Shown here: positions 50,715 to 59,525 of the stretch, one piece after another | Numbering within the stretch: the stretch's first letter is position 1 | How the letters are laid out: each line of letters begins with the position of its first letter | Source: JAJDUF01 sp965238265 | GTDB taxonomy: Bacteria; Chloroflexota; UBA11872; UBA12225; JAJDUF01 | Direction of reading: 5' to 3' | DNA length: 64,000 nt | Assembly (NCBI GenBank): GCA_965238265.1 | Contig: OZ250185.1 | Span: forward strand, 2,976,001-3,040,000 | The notes under the pieces: model-generated | Told to the model about the DNA's origin: nothing | Databases searched by the model: none | Seen by the model: the letters and a program-made list of their open reading frames with translations, nothing else | Translations under genes and position numbers: made by a program

Positions 50715-51000
50715 GCTCTCCTCCGATGGTCCGATGGGGCCGCGCTCCTCCGGTGCTGGCTTGACGTGTGCAGGCAAATAACGTATCGTTCACTCAGGAT
50801 ACACACCTGCTCCCGCGCCTGCGTAGTTGGTGCGGTCCCTAGGCCGGGTACGGCCCGTACATTGAAGCAGGTGACTACGCCAGTTGCAGGAGGTGATTGG
50901 GCACAAGGCACGCTCGCAAGACTGCATACTTGTTCTAGTCTGCTCAAACCTCTTGCGGAGGTATTGTCGAGCAGATACAGGAGTTCAGGAGGAAAACATC
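50715..51000. other. 286-base divergent regulatory region
   Basis: It separates the methyltransferase and lipoprotein genes. Less GC-rich than the repeats, with an inverted pair GGCCGGGTACGG/CCCGTACA near 50845 and candidate ribosome sites such as TGCAGGAGGTGATTGG (about 50882-50897) that is not followed by a long frame. No repeat of the A, B or C families. Confidence 0.35.
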
Positions 51001-52509
51001 GTGGCAGAGATCACGCGCAGAAGGTATATCGGTGGCGCCAGCGCCTTGCTTGGTGGCCTGTTGGCCGTCGCCTGTGGCGAAGTGGAAGTCCGCTACGTCC
51101 AGGGGCCAGCAGGGCCAGCAGGGGCAACAGGCTCCCAGGGTACGCGCGGTGCGACCGGCTCCCAGGGCGTCGAGGGTACATCCGGCGCTGCGGGCAAGAC
51201 CATCGTCGTGGACAAGCCGGTCACGCAGATCGTCGAGAAGACGATCGTGGCTGCACCCACCAGGAAGGTCACCATGTGGACCGGGTTCTGGCGCGGTGGC
51301 AACATGAGCGACCGCGGCACCGGCTGGACCGATCTGACCAACCGGTGGAATGCCGAGAACGAGAACATCACCTTCGTGCTCCAGCCGGTGGCCGGCCAAG
51401 GCAACAACACCGACGAGAAGATCATCTCCAACTACGCCGCGGGCACCCCGCCCGATCTGGTGCATACCGCCTATTGGAGCGGTGGCGTCTACGGCGTCCG
51501 CGACATGCTCCCCGAGCTGATGGAGACCTACATCAAGCACGACAAAGAGTACGCCGATTCGATGGACGACTTCTTCCCCCATCTGCTGGAGTCGAGCATG
51601 TGGCAGGGCAAGCTGTGGAGCCTGCCGCAGGAAACCAACGCCGACCTGCCCTACACCAACCTGGCGATGGTGCGGGAAGCCGGCCTGGACAAGCTCCAGC
51701 TCGGCTACACCTGGGACGACTTCGTGGACTATGCGGGGACGATTCAGAGGAGCCTGGGGCCGGGCAAAGAGTCGGGCAAGTGGGCGATGGGCCACATGCT
51801 GAACGTGGTGGTGTGGTGGAACCTGGTCTTCCAGGCCGGGGGCCAGCTCTTCAACGAGGATCGCACCAAGCTCGTGCTCGATTCTCCGGAGGCGCTCGAA
51901 GCGTTGGAGTTCGTCTCGGACGTGCATCACAAGCATCAGGTCGCGGTGCCGCACGGGAGCTACTACGAGGACACCGGCAAAGAGCGACCGAGCTTCCGCA
52001 AGGGGCAGATTGCCATGTTCTACGAGACGAGCGCCTCGCGCTTGGTCTCCTGGGCGCAAGACATCGGCGGCTTGGACAACATGTACGTGTCACCGTCGCC
52101 CACGAAGAAGCGACCGTTCGTGGCAACGTTCGGCCAGAACACCTACCTGTTCAAGACGAACACCCAGCAGCAGGAAGCTGCTTGGCAGGTGATGCGCTGG
52201 CTGACCAGCACGGATGCGGCGGCGCACTACGCGGCGGTCACGATGTTCCTGCCGCCACGGAAGTCGGTGCTCACGCATCCCGAGTATCAGGCGGTGCGCG
52301 AGCGCGTACCGCAGTTCGAGACCTTCGTGGATGGCTTGAACTATGCCTTCCGGCCGTTCCATCCCACGCTCCCCTCCATGTTTGGCGGGATTGGTGAGCT
52401 GCTCGGGGAGGCCGGCAAGAACCCGGGTCTCAACCTGAAGGACGGTCTTGAGGAGATGGTGCGGGTCGAGAACGCCAGGCTGGCCAAGTGGACCGCGGAT
52501 AACGCCTAG
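51001..52509 (+). CDS. ABC sugar-binding lipoprotein with collagen-like linker
   Basis: 502 residues from a GTG at 51001, with AGGAGGAAAACATC upstream. The N-terminus carries three Arg and a hydrophobic helix ending in LAVAC (Cys25), a lipobox of possible Tat type. Residues 35-64 are ten uninterrupted Gly-X-Y triplets (GPA GPA GAT GSQ GTR GAT GSQ GVE GTS GAA), a collagen-like linker. After residue ~90 it is a solute-binding protein of the carbohydrate type (VTMWTGFWRG, YAAGTPPDLVHTAYW, LWSLPQETNADLPYTN). Thus the binding domain stands away from the membrane on a triple-helix-capable rod. No permease or ATPase gene follows in the window. A strong terminator ends the transcript at 52577-52620. 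Confidence 0.88.
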   Translation: MAEITRRRYIGGASALLGGLLAVACGEVEVRYVQGPAGPAGATGSQGTRGATGSQGVEGTSGAAGKTIVVDKPVTQIVEKTIVAAPTRKVTMWTGFWRGGNMSDRGTGWTDLTNRWNAENENITFVLQPVAGQGNNTDEKIISNYAAGTPPDLVHTAYWSGGVYGVRDMLPELMETYIKHDKEYADSMDDFFPHLLESSMWQGKLWSLPQETNADLPYTNLAMVREAGLDKLQLGYTWDDFVDYAGTIQRSLGPGKESGKWAMGHMLNVVVWWNLVFQAGGQLFNEDRTKLVLDSPEALEALEFVSDVHHKHQVAVPHGSYYEDTGKERPSFRKGQIAMFYETSASRLVSWAQDIGGLDNMYVSPSPTKKRPFVATFGQNTYLFKTNTQQQEAAWQVMRWLTSTDAAAHYAAVTMFLPPRKSVLTHPEYQAVRERVPQFETFVDGLNYAFRPFHPTLPSMFGGIGELLGEAGKNPGLNLKDGLEEMVRVENARLAKWTADNA

Positions 52510-52576
52510 TTGAGGCCGGAGTAGCCGCCCACGGCGGCTCAGTTGGATCGTCGGGCCGCCCGGCGGCTCGAATACA

Positions 52577-52620
52577 AAGGTTGCACAGGAGCCATCGAGT
52601 TCCTGTGCAACCTTCTTTTT
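52577..52620 (+). terminator. Strong intrinsic terminator after the lipoprotein gene
   Basis: A perfect 14-bp stem, AAGGTTGCACAGGA (52577-52590) and TCCTGTGCAACCTT (52601-52614), with a 10-base loop, followed by CTTTTTCTC. This is the most textbook rho-independent terminator in the window, and isolates the lipoprotein gene from the following minus-strand genes. Confidence 0.9.
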
Positions 52621-52689
52621 CTCCCCTCACCCACAAGTGGCTAGTGGTCAGTAGAGAGGAGCAGTGCGGCGAGGACCGGCGCCGCCCGT

Positions 52690-52722
52690 CCCCCTGCGAA
52701 GCGGGGGGACCGTAGGGGGGCC
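52690..52722. repeat. Half copy of repeat family C
   Basis: GTCCCCCTGCGAAGCGGGGG then GACCGTAGGGGGGCC; matches 49839-49874. The remaining part of the 52510-52824 gap holds the heptad-like ACAAGTGGCTAGTGGTCAGTAG at 52632-52654 and a C-rich CTCTCCCCGTGGGAGAGGGCCGGGGTGAG hairpin at 52780-52807. Confidence 0.6.
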
Positions 52723-52824
52723 AGCATTGCACAGGAGAGGGGACAATCGCCGGTATGTTGCCAACTGCCGCGCACTCCCTCTCCCCGTGGGAGAGGGCCG
52801 GGGTGAGGGCTGAGGCCCGCCGCC

Positions 52825-54030
52825 CTAGCCCTCCAGCCGGAAGAAGCTCCCGGCGATGTGGCGGGTGCCCCCAAAGCCGTTCCCGTCGTCCTCCATGAAG
52901 TAGTAGGCCGTGAAGATACGCCCGTCGTCGAGTTGCGTCGCGACCGGATACCCCAAGTCACCGCCGCTACCGTCCGCCCGCACAATCGCCTCCGCCGACC
53001 AGGTGGCGCCCTCGTCCTCGCTGACAATCAGCCCGATCCCGGTAGGTGGCTTGCGCCGCGCGAAGATCACCACGATCCGCCCGTCCCGCAGCCGCATCGG
53101 CCACGGCGAGCGGTAGTGGACACCGCTGCGGGCCACCTGCGGGGGACGCCGCGCCGCCCACGGCGATTGCCCCCACGCCACAATCGGCTTAGGATCGCTC
53201 CAGCTTGCCCCACCGTCATCGGAGTAGGCCAGCTGGATCGCATTACGAACCCCGCCGATGTTGAGCATGTAGCACTGCAAGCGTCCGCCCGGAAGCAGCA
53301 GCAGGCCGGCATAGGTGGGACGTCCCACGCCGGTAGGGTCGCGCGCCACCTCCGCCACGTACTCCCAAGTGAGACCATTGTCATCGGAGCCGAAGACGCC
53401 CACGCCACCGGGCATCCCGCCACTGTCGCGGTCGGCGGTCATCGCCATCGTCATCACGCCCATCAACGTGCCGTCGGGGAACTGCACCAACGGGTGAGCG
53501 TCGCGGTGCAGCCCCCCGCCGTGCGGACTCGTCACCCGCGTAGGCACGGTCTCCCACGTGCGGCCGCGGTCCCCGGAGCGGAACGCGAAGCATTCCAGGG
53601 TAGGCTGACCGCCCGGACCGGGCGGCCCGGTGGCCGGGCGCGGAAAGTACACGGCGGCATCCGGGCTGGTGAGGTCAATCTGCTCACGGGCCACTCCCGG
53701 CTCATCGGCCCGCTGCAAGGTCGCGCGTTTCTCCTCCAGCGGCAGCGACTCGTCCCAGACCACGATGTCGTGCTCCCGCGGCCAGGTCTCGCCGTGATCG
53801 AACGAGCGCTGGAGCAGAATCTTGGCGCGGCTGGCGTAGCCATTCCAGAAGGAGTGGCTAATGTCGGTCAGCACCTCGTAGCGGGAGGGCGCGTGCGCGT
53901 GCAAGACCGCCAGCTCACCGTTCCCGTAGTTGAAGATGCCACTTTGCCGGGGATGCCCGCAGTAGCGCTCTTTGCTGTAGCACAGCTTGGTGTGGCGCAC
54001 ATCCGTCAGCACTGGGTTAGCGCGTTGCAT
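52825..54030 (-). CDS. Sialidase-fold (BNR repeat) protein, copy 1
   Basis: 401 residues without signal peptide. Five Asp-box (BNR) repeats: SFDHGETW, SGDRGRTW, SDDNGLTW, SDDGGASW and SEDEGATW, the beta-turn mark of six-bladed sialidase-like propellers. It may cleave or bind a glycoside, but the catalytic Arg/Tyr/Asp set was not traced, so 'exo-alpha-sialidase-like' is a fold statement. The paralogue at 57143-58357 is similar along the whole length (both start ...TEVRHTKLCYSK- or ...TDVRHTKLCYSK-). It lies with a cupin on the minus strand, facing away from the oxidoreductase genes. Confidence 0.85.
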   Translation of the reverse strand: MQRANPVLTDVRHTKLCYSKERYCGHPRQSGIFNYGNGELAVLHAHAPSRYEVLTDISHSFWNGYASRAKILLQRSFDHGETWPREHDIVVWDESLPLEEKRATLQRADEPGVAREQIDLTSPDAAVYFPRPATGPPGPGGQPTLECFAFRSGDRGRTWETVPTRVTSPHGGGLHRDAHPLVQFPDGTLMGVMTMAMTADRDSGGMPGGVGVFGSDDNGLTWEYVAEVARDPTGVGRPTYAGLLLLPGGRLQCYMLNIGGVRNAIQLAYSDDGGASWSDPKPIVAWGQSPWAARRPPQVARSGVHYRSPWPMRLRDGRIVVIFARRKPPTGIGLIVSEDEGATWSAEAIVRADGSGGDLGYPVATQLDDGRIFTAYYFMEDDGNGFGGTRHIAGSFFRLEG

Positions 54031-54061
54031 CGTGTTTCCCCTCCGATCTTATGCTGTGGCC

Positions 54062-54730
54062 TCACTCCCGGGCGAGCACGGCTTGGCTGTCCTCCGCACA
54101 GTATAGCCGGCGCACGGCTCCGGCGCGGCGCAGGGCGCTATCGCCCGGCGCCAGCTCGACCTCCAGGCCGTCTATCGTCAAGCACGGCCTACCCTCGATG
54201 GCCTGCCAGTGCTCGTTGACCGGCAGCCGCGCCGCAGCGAGGCCCGTCCCGGCAGCGAAGGTGAGCAGCCGCAGTTCGCTCAACGGGCAGCGCGGACCGC
54301 GTTCGGGCACCGGACCGGTGTTGCTCCGGCCCGGTACAACAAAGCCGGGCACCGTGCGCTCCGGCGGCCCGTCCTCCTCCACCAGGATATGGCCGCCGCG
54401 CCGCCGCCCCTCCAGTCGCGTGGCTACCGTTGCCGTGGCAAAGTCGGTGAACATCTGGAACCGATGCACCACCCCCATCGGCGTATAGACCAACGTGTTG
54501 GCCTCAATCGGAAAGCGCTCGCCGTCCAGCCACCCTTCCCCTCGTCCGGAGAGGAACAGCCAAAACTCGTCGCCGTCGTGGTAGTGTGGCTCTACCCCCT
54601 GCCCGGTCTTCTGGTCCGGCACCCAGTAGAAGGCATTGAACCCTGCCCACGCCGGAAACAGCGTGGATTCCCAGGCCGGGTGGTTAGAGTTCTGCGAGAC
54701 AATCAGGCAGCTATCCGTGCTGATAATCAC
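54062..54730 (-). CDS. Cupin-type protein
   Basis: About 222 residues, with a GTG at 54730 preceded by AGAGGGGCTAAG (the frame also allows 54751). The first half is a cupin: GVEPHYHDGDEFWLFLSGRG (H-x-H-D-x-x-E ... G) and LVYTPMGVVHRFQMF (second His). A second barrel of weaker similarity (LTIDGLEVELAPGDSALRRAG) ends the protein. Bicupins of this size serve as isomerases or sugar-epimerising enzymes. It precedes the sialidase-fold gene by about 30 bases on the same strand, so both are likely made from one transcript. Confidence 0.75.
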   Translation of the reverse strand: MIISTDSCLIVSQNSNHPAWESTLFPAWAGFNAFYWVPDQKTGQGVEPHYHDGDEFWLFLSGRGEGWLDGERFPIEANTLVYTPMGVVHRFQMFTDFATATVATRLEGRRRGGHILVEEDGPPERTVPGFVVPGRSNTGPVPERGPRCPLSELRLLTFAAGTGLAAARLPVNEHWQAIEGRPCLTIDGLEVELAPGDSALRRAGAVRRLYCAEDSQAVLARE

Positions 54731-54877
54731 CTTAGCCCCTCTTCCGACCACGCACCGAGTCGCTATAAGGCTGGACTGGCACCGGCGAGACTACTATAAT
54801 CGCTCCCGGAAGCGTCCGGCTAGTGGTTCGAGGTTAGCCGGTGGTGCCGCGCCTCCAACGGCCCGTGCGACAGGCGC

Positions 54878-54912
54878 ACTGACGGCTGAAAGCTGATGGC
54901 TGAAAGCTGCAA
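54878..54912. repeat. GCTGAAA/GCTGATG heptad array before a ribosome binding site
   Basis: ACTGACG, GCTGAAA, GCTGATG, GCTGAAA, GCTGCAA run straight into TAGGAGGG and the ATG at 54925, as in the array at 35524-35558. It may fold or slip; no protein is encoded. Confidence 0.7.
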
Positions 54913-54924
54913 TAGGAGGGCACG

Positions 54925-55941
54925 ATGGCTAACCTGAAGGCGGCGCTGATCGGCTGCGGGGGCGCAGGGCGCGGCCACGCTGCCATCGGCCAGCGCTTGG
55001 ACATCGAGTTGGTCGGCTTCTGCGACGTCATCCCGGTAGCCGCCGAGCGCGCGAGAGAGGAGTTTGGTGGTCGCTACGCCACTACCGACGCCGGCCGGAT
55101 CATGCGCGACGACAGCATTGATCTGCTCTACATCGCCACCCACCACGACGCCCACCATCCGCTGGCGCTGGCCGGAGCACAGGCCGGCAAGCACATGGTG
55201 CTGGAGAAGCCGATGTGCGTCGAGCGCCGGCAGGCGGTGGAGGTCGCCGAAGCCGTCGAGCAGGCCGGCGTCAAAGTGGTGATTGACCACTGGTTTCGGA
55301 ACAGCCCGGCAGCCCAGAAGACGCGTGAGCTAATCCCCCATCCCCGCCTCAGCCACGGCCAGCTCGCCACGGACAACTATGCCCACAGACCGCCGGGGGG
55401 CAGCGACTGGATTTGGGACAAAGACGATGGTGGCGGCTTGCTCATCAGCACCGCGGTCCACACCGTTGACCTGCTCTCCTATCTGATGGACAGCGCCGGC
55501 GACCGGGTCTATGCCGAGGGACGGCAGTTCGATAGCCGGAACAAGGGCACCGCGGGCTATCCCGACGGACTGGTAGGCACGATCCTGTGGCAGAGCGGAG
55601 CGCTATCCACGCTGATTAGCACCGACCAGGGGGTGAATCCGTTCGTCTCCAAGTGGTTCCACGAGGTATGGGATGGCGAGCGCAGCGTCGTGCTCTCCGC
55701 CCATATGCGCCGCGCCGACTTCAGTGGCTGCGATATTGACCACGTTGATGTCAGAGCGCTACCCGAGGCGGAGCAGCGCACGGCCATCGGGGCCTACACG
55801 ATGCACGTCAACCTGCTCGAAGCCATCCGCACCGACGGCGACACGATCTGCAACGTCCGCGACGGCGTGCGGGCGGTCTCCATCTGCAATGCTCTGGAGG
55901 CGGCGATCCGGACCGGCAAGCCGCAGACCGTCCAAAACTAG
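54925..55941 (+). CDS. Gfo/Idh/MocA oxidoreductase, paralogue 1
   Basis: 338 residues, TAGGAGGGCACG upstream. N-terminal Rossmann fold KAALIGCGGAGRGHA; the catalytic-lysine motif HMVLEKPMCVERRQ (E-K-P); and GGGLLISTAVHTVDLLSYL with the H-x-x-D pair typical of the family's C-terminal domain. These enzymes oxidise sugars, inositols or glycosides with NAD(P)+, often producing 3-keto sugars. Paralogues 2 and 3 follow at 56030 and 58399 and share most of the central block, including ATHHDAHHPLA, so the three arose by tandem duplication. Confidence 0.88.
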   Translation: MANLKAALIGCGGAGRGHAAIGQRLDIELVGFCDVIPVAAERAREEFGGRYATTDAGRIMRDDSIDLLYIATHHDAHHPLALAGAQAGKHMVLEKPMCVERRQAVEVAEAVEQAGVKVVIDHWFRNSPAAQKTRELIPHPRLSHGQLATDNYAHRPPGGSDWIWDKDDGGGLLISTAVHTVDLLSYLMDSAGDRVYAEGRQFDSRNKGTAGYPDGLVGTILWQSGALSTLISTDQGVNPFVSKWFHEVWDGERSVVLSAHMRRADFSGCDIDHVDVRALPEAEQRTAIGAYTMHVNLLEAIRTDGDTICNVRDGVRAVSICNALEAAIRTGKPQTVQN

Positions 55942-56029
55942 CGCTCTGGTACTCGCCATGACTCCCCTTCCCTGGAGGGAAGGGGCCGGGAGTTAGGTCC
56001 GCAGCACAGATAACAGATAGGAGAAGACG

Positions 56030-57043
56030 ATGGCTAACCTGAAAGCAGCACTGATCGGCTGTGGGGGTATGGGACGCAGCCATGCCAATGCCGGGCAACA
56101 GCTCGGAGTCGAGGTGGTCGCGTTCTGCGACGTGATCGAGGCGGCCGCCGAGCGCGCGCGGGAGGAGTTTGGTGGTCGCTATGCCACCACCGACGCCGAC
56201 CGGATCATGCGCGACGACAGCATTGACCTACTCTATATCGCCACCCACCACGACGCCCACCATCCGCTGGCGCTGGCCGGGGCACAGGCCGGCAAGCATA
56301 TGCTGCTGGAGAAGCCCATGTGCATCATGCGCCACCAGGCGGTGGAGGTCGCCGAAGCGGTCGAGCAGGCCGGCGTCAAAGCGGTGGTGGATCACTGGTT
56401 CCGCATCCAGCCGACGACGCAGAAAATCCGCGAGCTGATCCCCCATCCCCGCCTCAGCCACGGCCAGCTGGCCATGCCCAACTACAATTCGGGAGAGGTG
56501 GGCGCCGAGTGGCTGTGGGACAAGGACGACGGCGGTGGTCTGCTGGTCAGCACGGCCGTCCATACCGTTGATCTGCTCTGCTACCTGATGGACAGCGCCG
56601 GCGATCGGGTCTACGCCGAAAGCCGCCTGTTCGAGCCGGAGCTGAAAGGCACCGCAGGATACCCGGATGTGCTCGTGGGCACCATCGTGTGGCAGAGCGG
56701 CGGACTATCCACGCTGATTAGCACCGACCAGGGTCTCAATCCCGCCGTCTCCAAGTGGTTCCACGAGGTATGGGACGGCGAGCGCAGCGCGGTGCTCTCC
56801 AGCCATACGGCGCGCGTAGACTTCGGTGGCGCCGACGTTGATACCATTGATCTCAACGAGCTGTCGGCGGAAGAGATGGCCAAGGTGCGGGGAGCGTACC
56901 CCATCCACGCCAACCTGCTGGAGGCAATCCGTACCGATGGGGACACGATCTGCAACGTCCACGACGGTGTGAAGAGCGTGTCCATCTGCAATGCGCTCGA
57001 CGAGGCGGCCCGTACCGGCAAGCCGCAGGATGTGGCGCACTAA
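56030..57043 (+). CDS. Gfo/Idh/MocA oxidoreductase, paralogue 2
   Basis: 337 residues, start ATG with GATAGGAGAAGACG upstream. Nearly the same order as paralogue 1: AALIGCGGMGRSHANAGQ, HMLLEKPMCIMRHQAVEVAE, DDGGGLLVSTAVHTVDLLCYL. The catalytic-side loop differs (LFEPELKGTAGYPDVLVG against QFDSRNKGTAGYPDGLVG), the most likely place for a change of substrate. An 88-base gap to paralogue 1 holds a GC-rich palindrome (CCCTTCCCTGGAGGGAAGGGG). Confidence 0.88.
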   Translation: MANLKAALIGCGGMGRSHANAGQQLGVEVVAFCDVIEAAAERAREEFGGRYATTDADRIMRDDSIDLLYIATHHDAHHPLALAGAQAGKHMLLEKPMCIMRHQAVEVAEAVEQAGVKAVVDHWFRIQPTTQKIRELIPHPRLSHGQLAMPNYNSGEVGAEWLWDKDDGGGLLVSTAVHTVDLLCYLMDSAGDRVYAESRLFEPELKGTAGYPDVLVGTIVWQSGGLSTLISTDQGLNPAVSKWFHEVWDGERSAVLSSHTARVDFGGADVDTIDLNELSAEEMAKVRGAYPIHANLLEAIRTDGDTICNVHDGVKSVSICNALDEAARTGKPQDVAH

Positions 57044-57142
57044 CGGACCCACGCCCAGCGGGAGCAGTCGGCCATCAGCGATCAGCCGGAGGCAGAGCAG
57101 TTGAATGCTGATGACTGATGGCTATTCATCCAAGGAGCTACA

Positions 57143-58357
57143 GTGAAGCGCACTGCCCCGGCCCTGACAGAGGTCCGCCATACCAAGTTGTGCTACAGCA
57201 AGCAGCGGTATTGCGGCCATCCGCGCCTGAGCGGCATCTTCAACTACGGCAGTGGCGAGTTGGCAGTGTTGCACAGCCATGCCCCGAGCAGCTATCGGAC
57301 GCCCGACGACATCAGCCACTCGTTCACCACCGGCTACCTGGGCCGCGCCCAGGTCCTGCTCCAGCGTTCGCTCGATCATGGCGAGACCTGGCCGCGTGAG
57401 CACGATGTGGTGGTCTGGGACGAGTCCCTCCCGCTGGCCGAGAAGCGAGCTATTGTCGCCCGCGCCGATGAGCCGGGCGTGGTCCGCGAGCAGATTGATC
57501 TCTCTAGCCCGGACGCCGCCGTGTACTTTGCCCGGCCCTGGACGGGACCGGAGGACCCCGACGGAAATCCCGCCCAGGAGTGTTTCGTGTTCCGGTCGGC
57601 CGACCGCGGTCGCACCTGGGAGACGGTGCCCTCTCGCGTCAGCCATCCGCGTGGCGGCGGCCTGTGGCGAGACGCTCACCCCTTGGTGCAATTTCCTGAC
57701 GGCACCCTGATGGGCGTGCTGTCACTCTATAGCACGTTCGAGGACGGGTCCATCGGTTACTTGACCGGCGAGCCGAGAACCGTGGCGGTCTTTGGCTCGG
57801 ATGATAGCGGCCTCACTTGGGAATACGTCGCCGAAGTGCCCGATGATCGCACGGGAGGCAAGGGGCGCGTCTACGTGAGCCTGCTGCTGCTGCCCAACGG
57901 CCGGTTGCAGTGCTATATGCTCAACGTCATTGGTATTCGCAACGCCATCGAAATGTGCTACTCCGACGACGGGGGCTACAGCTGGACTGAGCCAACGCCC
58001 ATCGTGGCTTGGGGACAATCGCCTTGGGTGGCCCGCCGCGCCCCCGGCGCCGCCCGGCGTGGCGTGCATTACCGCGCACCGTGGCCAATGCGCCTCCGCG
58101 ACGGACGGATTGTCGTCATCTTCGGCCGGCGCAAACCACCGTTCGGGATGGGCTTGATCGTGAGCGCGGACGACGGCGCCACCTGGTCGGCGGAAGCCGT
58201 CATCCGCGACGACGGCAGCGGCGCGGACTTGAGCTATCCGGTCGCCACGGAGCTGGACGACGGGCGCATCTTCACCGCGTATTACTTCATGCAGGACGAC
58301 GGCAACGGCTTTGGCGGCACGCGCTACGTCGCCGGCAGCTTCTTCCGGCTGGCATAG
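57143..58357 (+). CDS. Sialidase-fold (BNR repeat) protein, copy 2
   Basis: 404 residues from a GTG at 57143 with AAGGAG upstream. Five Asp-boxes: SLDHGETW, SADRGRTW, SDDSGLTW, SDDGGYSW and SADDGATW. The paralogue of 52825-54030, but on the other strand and placed among the oxidoreductases. No signal peptide, so it acts inside the cell if the start is right. It may open the glycoside that the Gfo/Idh/MocA proteins then oxidise, or it may bind it; this is inference. A short heptad array lies at 57107-57127 before its ribosome site. Confidence 0.85.
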   Translation: MKRTAPALTEVRHTKLCYSKQRYCGHPRLSGIFNYGSGELAVLHSHAPSSYRTPDDISHSFTTGYLGRAQVLLQRSLDHGETWPREHDVVVWDESLPLAEKRAIVARADEPGVVREQIDLSSPDAAVYFARPWTGPEDPDGNPAQECFVFRSADRGRTWETVPSRVSHPRGGGLWRDAHPLVQFPDGTLMGVLSLYSTFEDGSIGYLTGEPRTVAVFGSDDSGLTWEYVAEVPDDRTGGKGRVYVSLLLLPNGRLQCYMLNVIGIRNAIEMCYSDDGGYSWTEPTPIVAWGQSPWVARRAPGAARRGVHYRAPWPMRLRDGRIVVIFGRRKPPFGMGLIVSADDGATWSAEAVIRDDGSGADLSYPVATELDDGRIFTAYYFMQDDGNGFGGTRYVAGSFFRLA

Positions 58358-58398
58358 TAGGTGCGGAGACGGTCCCTATCAGCACACAGGAGGAGACG

Positions 58399-59406
58399 AT
58401 GGCAGGCATGAAAGCGGCAGTGATCGGGTGTGGCGGCATGGGCAGTGGTCACGCCATGCGGGCCAAGGACTTGGGGCTGGAGCTGGTGGGCTTCTGCGAC
58501 GAGATCGAGGCCAGTGCCGTGCGGTTGCGCGACACCATCGGCGGGGGCTACGTTACCACCGACAACGGGCGGATCATGCGCGACGACAGCATTGATCTAG
58601 TCATCATCGCTACCCACCATGACGCCCACCACCCGCTGGCCATTGCCGCGGCGCAAGCCGGCAAGCACCTGCTGGTGGAAAAGCCGATGTGCGTCACCTA
58701 TGCACAGGCCGTGGACCTGGCCGAGGCCGTCGAGCAGGCCGGCGTGAAGCTCGTCGTCAACTGTAAGTTCCGCATCGCGCCCACCGTGCAGAAGGCACGG
58801 GAGTTCATCCCGCACCCGCGGCTCAGTCACGGGCAGCTGGCAATGGACAACTATGCGCTGATGGAGCCTGGGACGAGCAGTAGCTGGCTGTGGGACAAGG
58901 ACGATGGTGGCGGCCTGCTCATCAGCACGGCGGTCCACACCATTGACCTGCTCTCCTATCTGATGGGCGGCGCCGCCGACCGGATATACGCCGAGGGGCG
59001 GGTATTCGACAGCCGCAACAAGGGCAACGCCGGGTATCCCGATGCGCTGGTAGGCACGATCCAGTGGCAGAGCGGGGGGCTATCCACGGTCATCAGCACC
59101 GATCAGGGCCACAACCCGTTCGTCTCCAAGTGGTTCCACCAGATGTGGGACGGCGAGCGCAGCGCCGTGTTCTCCAAGCACACCAGCCGCGTGGACTTCG
59201 GCGGCTGCGACATTGACTACCTGGAGACGCAAGAGCTACCCGAGGCCGAGCGGAACAAAGCCTCGATGCTGCTCAACCTCATGGAGGCCATCGAGACCGA
59301 CGGCGATACCCTCTGCAACGTCCACGACGGCGCACGCACGGTCGCCATCTGCAACGCCCTCGACGCGGCCGCCCGCACCGGCAAGACGCAGAGCATAGCG
59401 CGCTGA
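58399..59406 (+). CDS. Gfo/Idh/MocA oxidoreductase, paralogue 3
   Basis: 335 residues from the ATG at 58399 with CAGGAGGAGACG upstream, 41 bases after the sialidase-fold gene. KAAVIGCGGMGSGHAMRAK, HLLVEKPMCVTYAQAVDLAE and GGGLLISTAVHTIDLLSYL show the family. It is the most diverged of the three (NCKFRIAPTVQKAREFIPHP for the second copy's DHWFRIQPTTQKIRELIPHP). It probably ends the duplicated block, and is followed by a perfect hairpin and the TIM-barrel gene. Confidence 0.88.
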   Translation: MAGMKAAVIGCGGMGSGHAMRAKDLGLELVGFCDEIEASAVRLRDTIGGGYVTTDNGRIMRDDSIDLVIIATHHDAHHPLAIAAAQAGKHLLVEKPMCVTYAQAVDLAEAVEQAGVKLVVNCKFRIAPTVQKAREFIPHPRLSHGQLAMDNYALMEPGTSSSWLWDKDDGGGLLISTAVHTIDLLSYLMGGAADRIYAEGRVFDSRNKGNAGYPDALVGTIQWQSGGLSTVISTDQGHNPFVSKWFHQMWDGERSAVFSKHTSRVDFGGCDIDYLETQELPEAERNKASMLLNLMEAIETDGDTLCNVHDGARTVAICNALDAAARTGKTQSIAR

Positions 59407-59454
59407 ACAATCGTCAGTGGGGGTGTTTTGGCAAACGTGCCTCACCCCCGCCCA

Positions 59455-59495
59455 CCCCCTGGCCCCTCTCCACATGGTGGAGAGGGGCCAGGGGG
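59455..59495. repeat. Perfect 19-bp inverted repeat (family B type)
   Basis: CCCCCTGGCCCCTCTCCAC (59455-59473), spacer ATG and GTGGAGAGGGGCCAGGGGG (59477-59495): a perfect 19-bp stem with a 3-base loop. No T run follows, so it is not a standard terminator. In transcripts it may separate the third oxidoreductase from the TIM-barrel gene or protect one side of the mRNA. Confidence 0.85.
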
Positions 59496-59525
59496 TGAGG
59501 CCAGAAACTACGCAGGAGACAGAGC

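Noticed and set aside
50472..52397. Long plus-strand frame (641 residues) overlapping the methyltransferase and lipoprotein genes
   Set aside because: Arg/Gly/His-rich shadow frame, typical of GC-rich DNA; both overlapped genes have clear families and ribosome sites.
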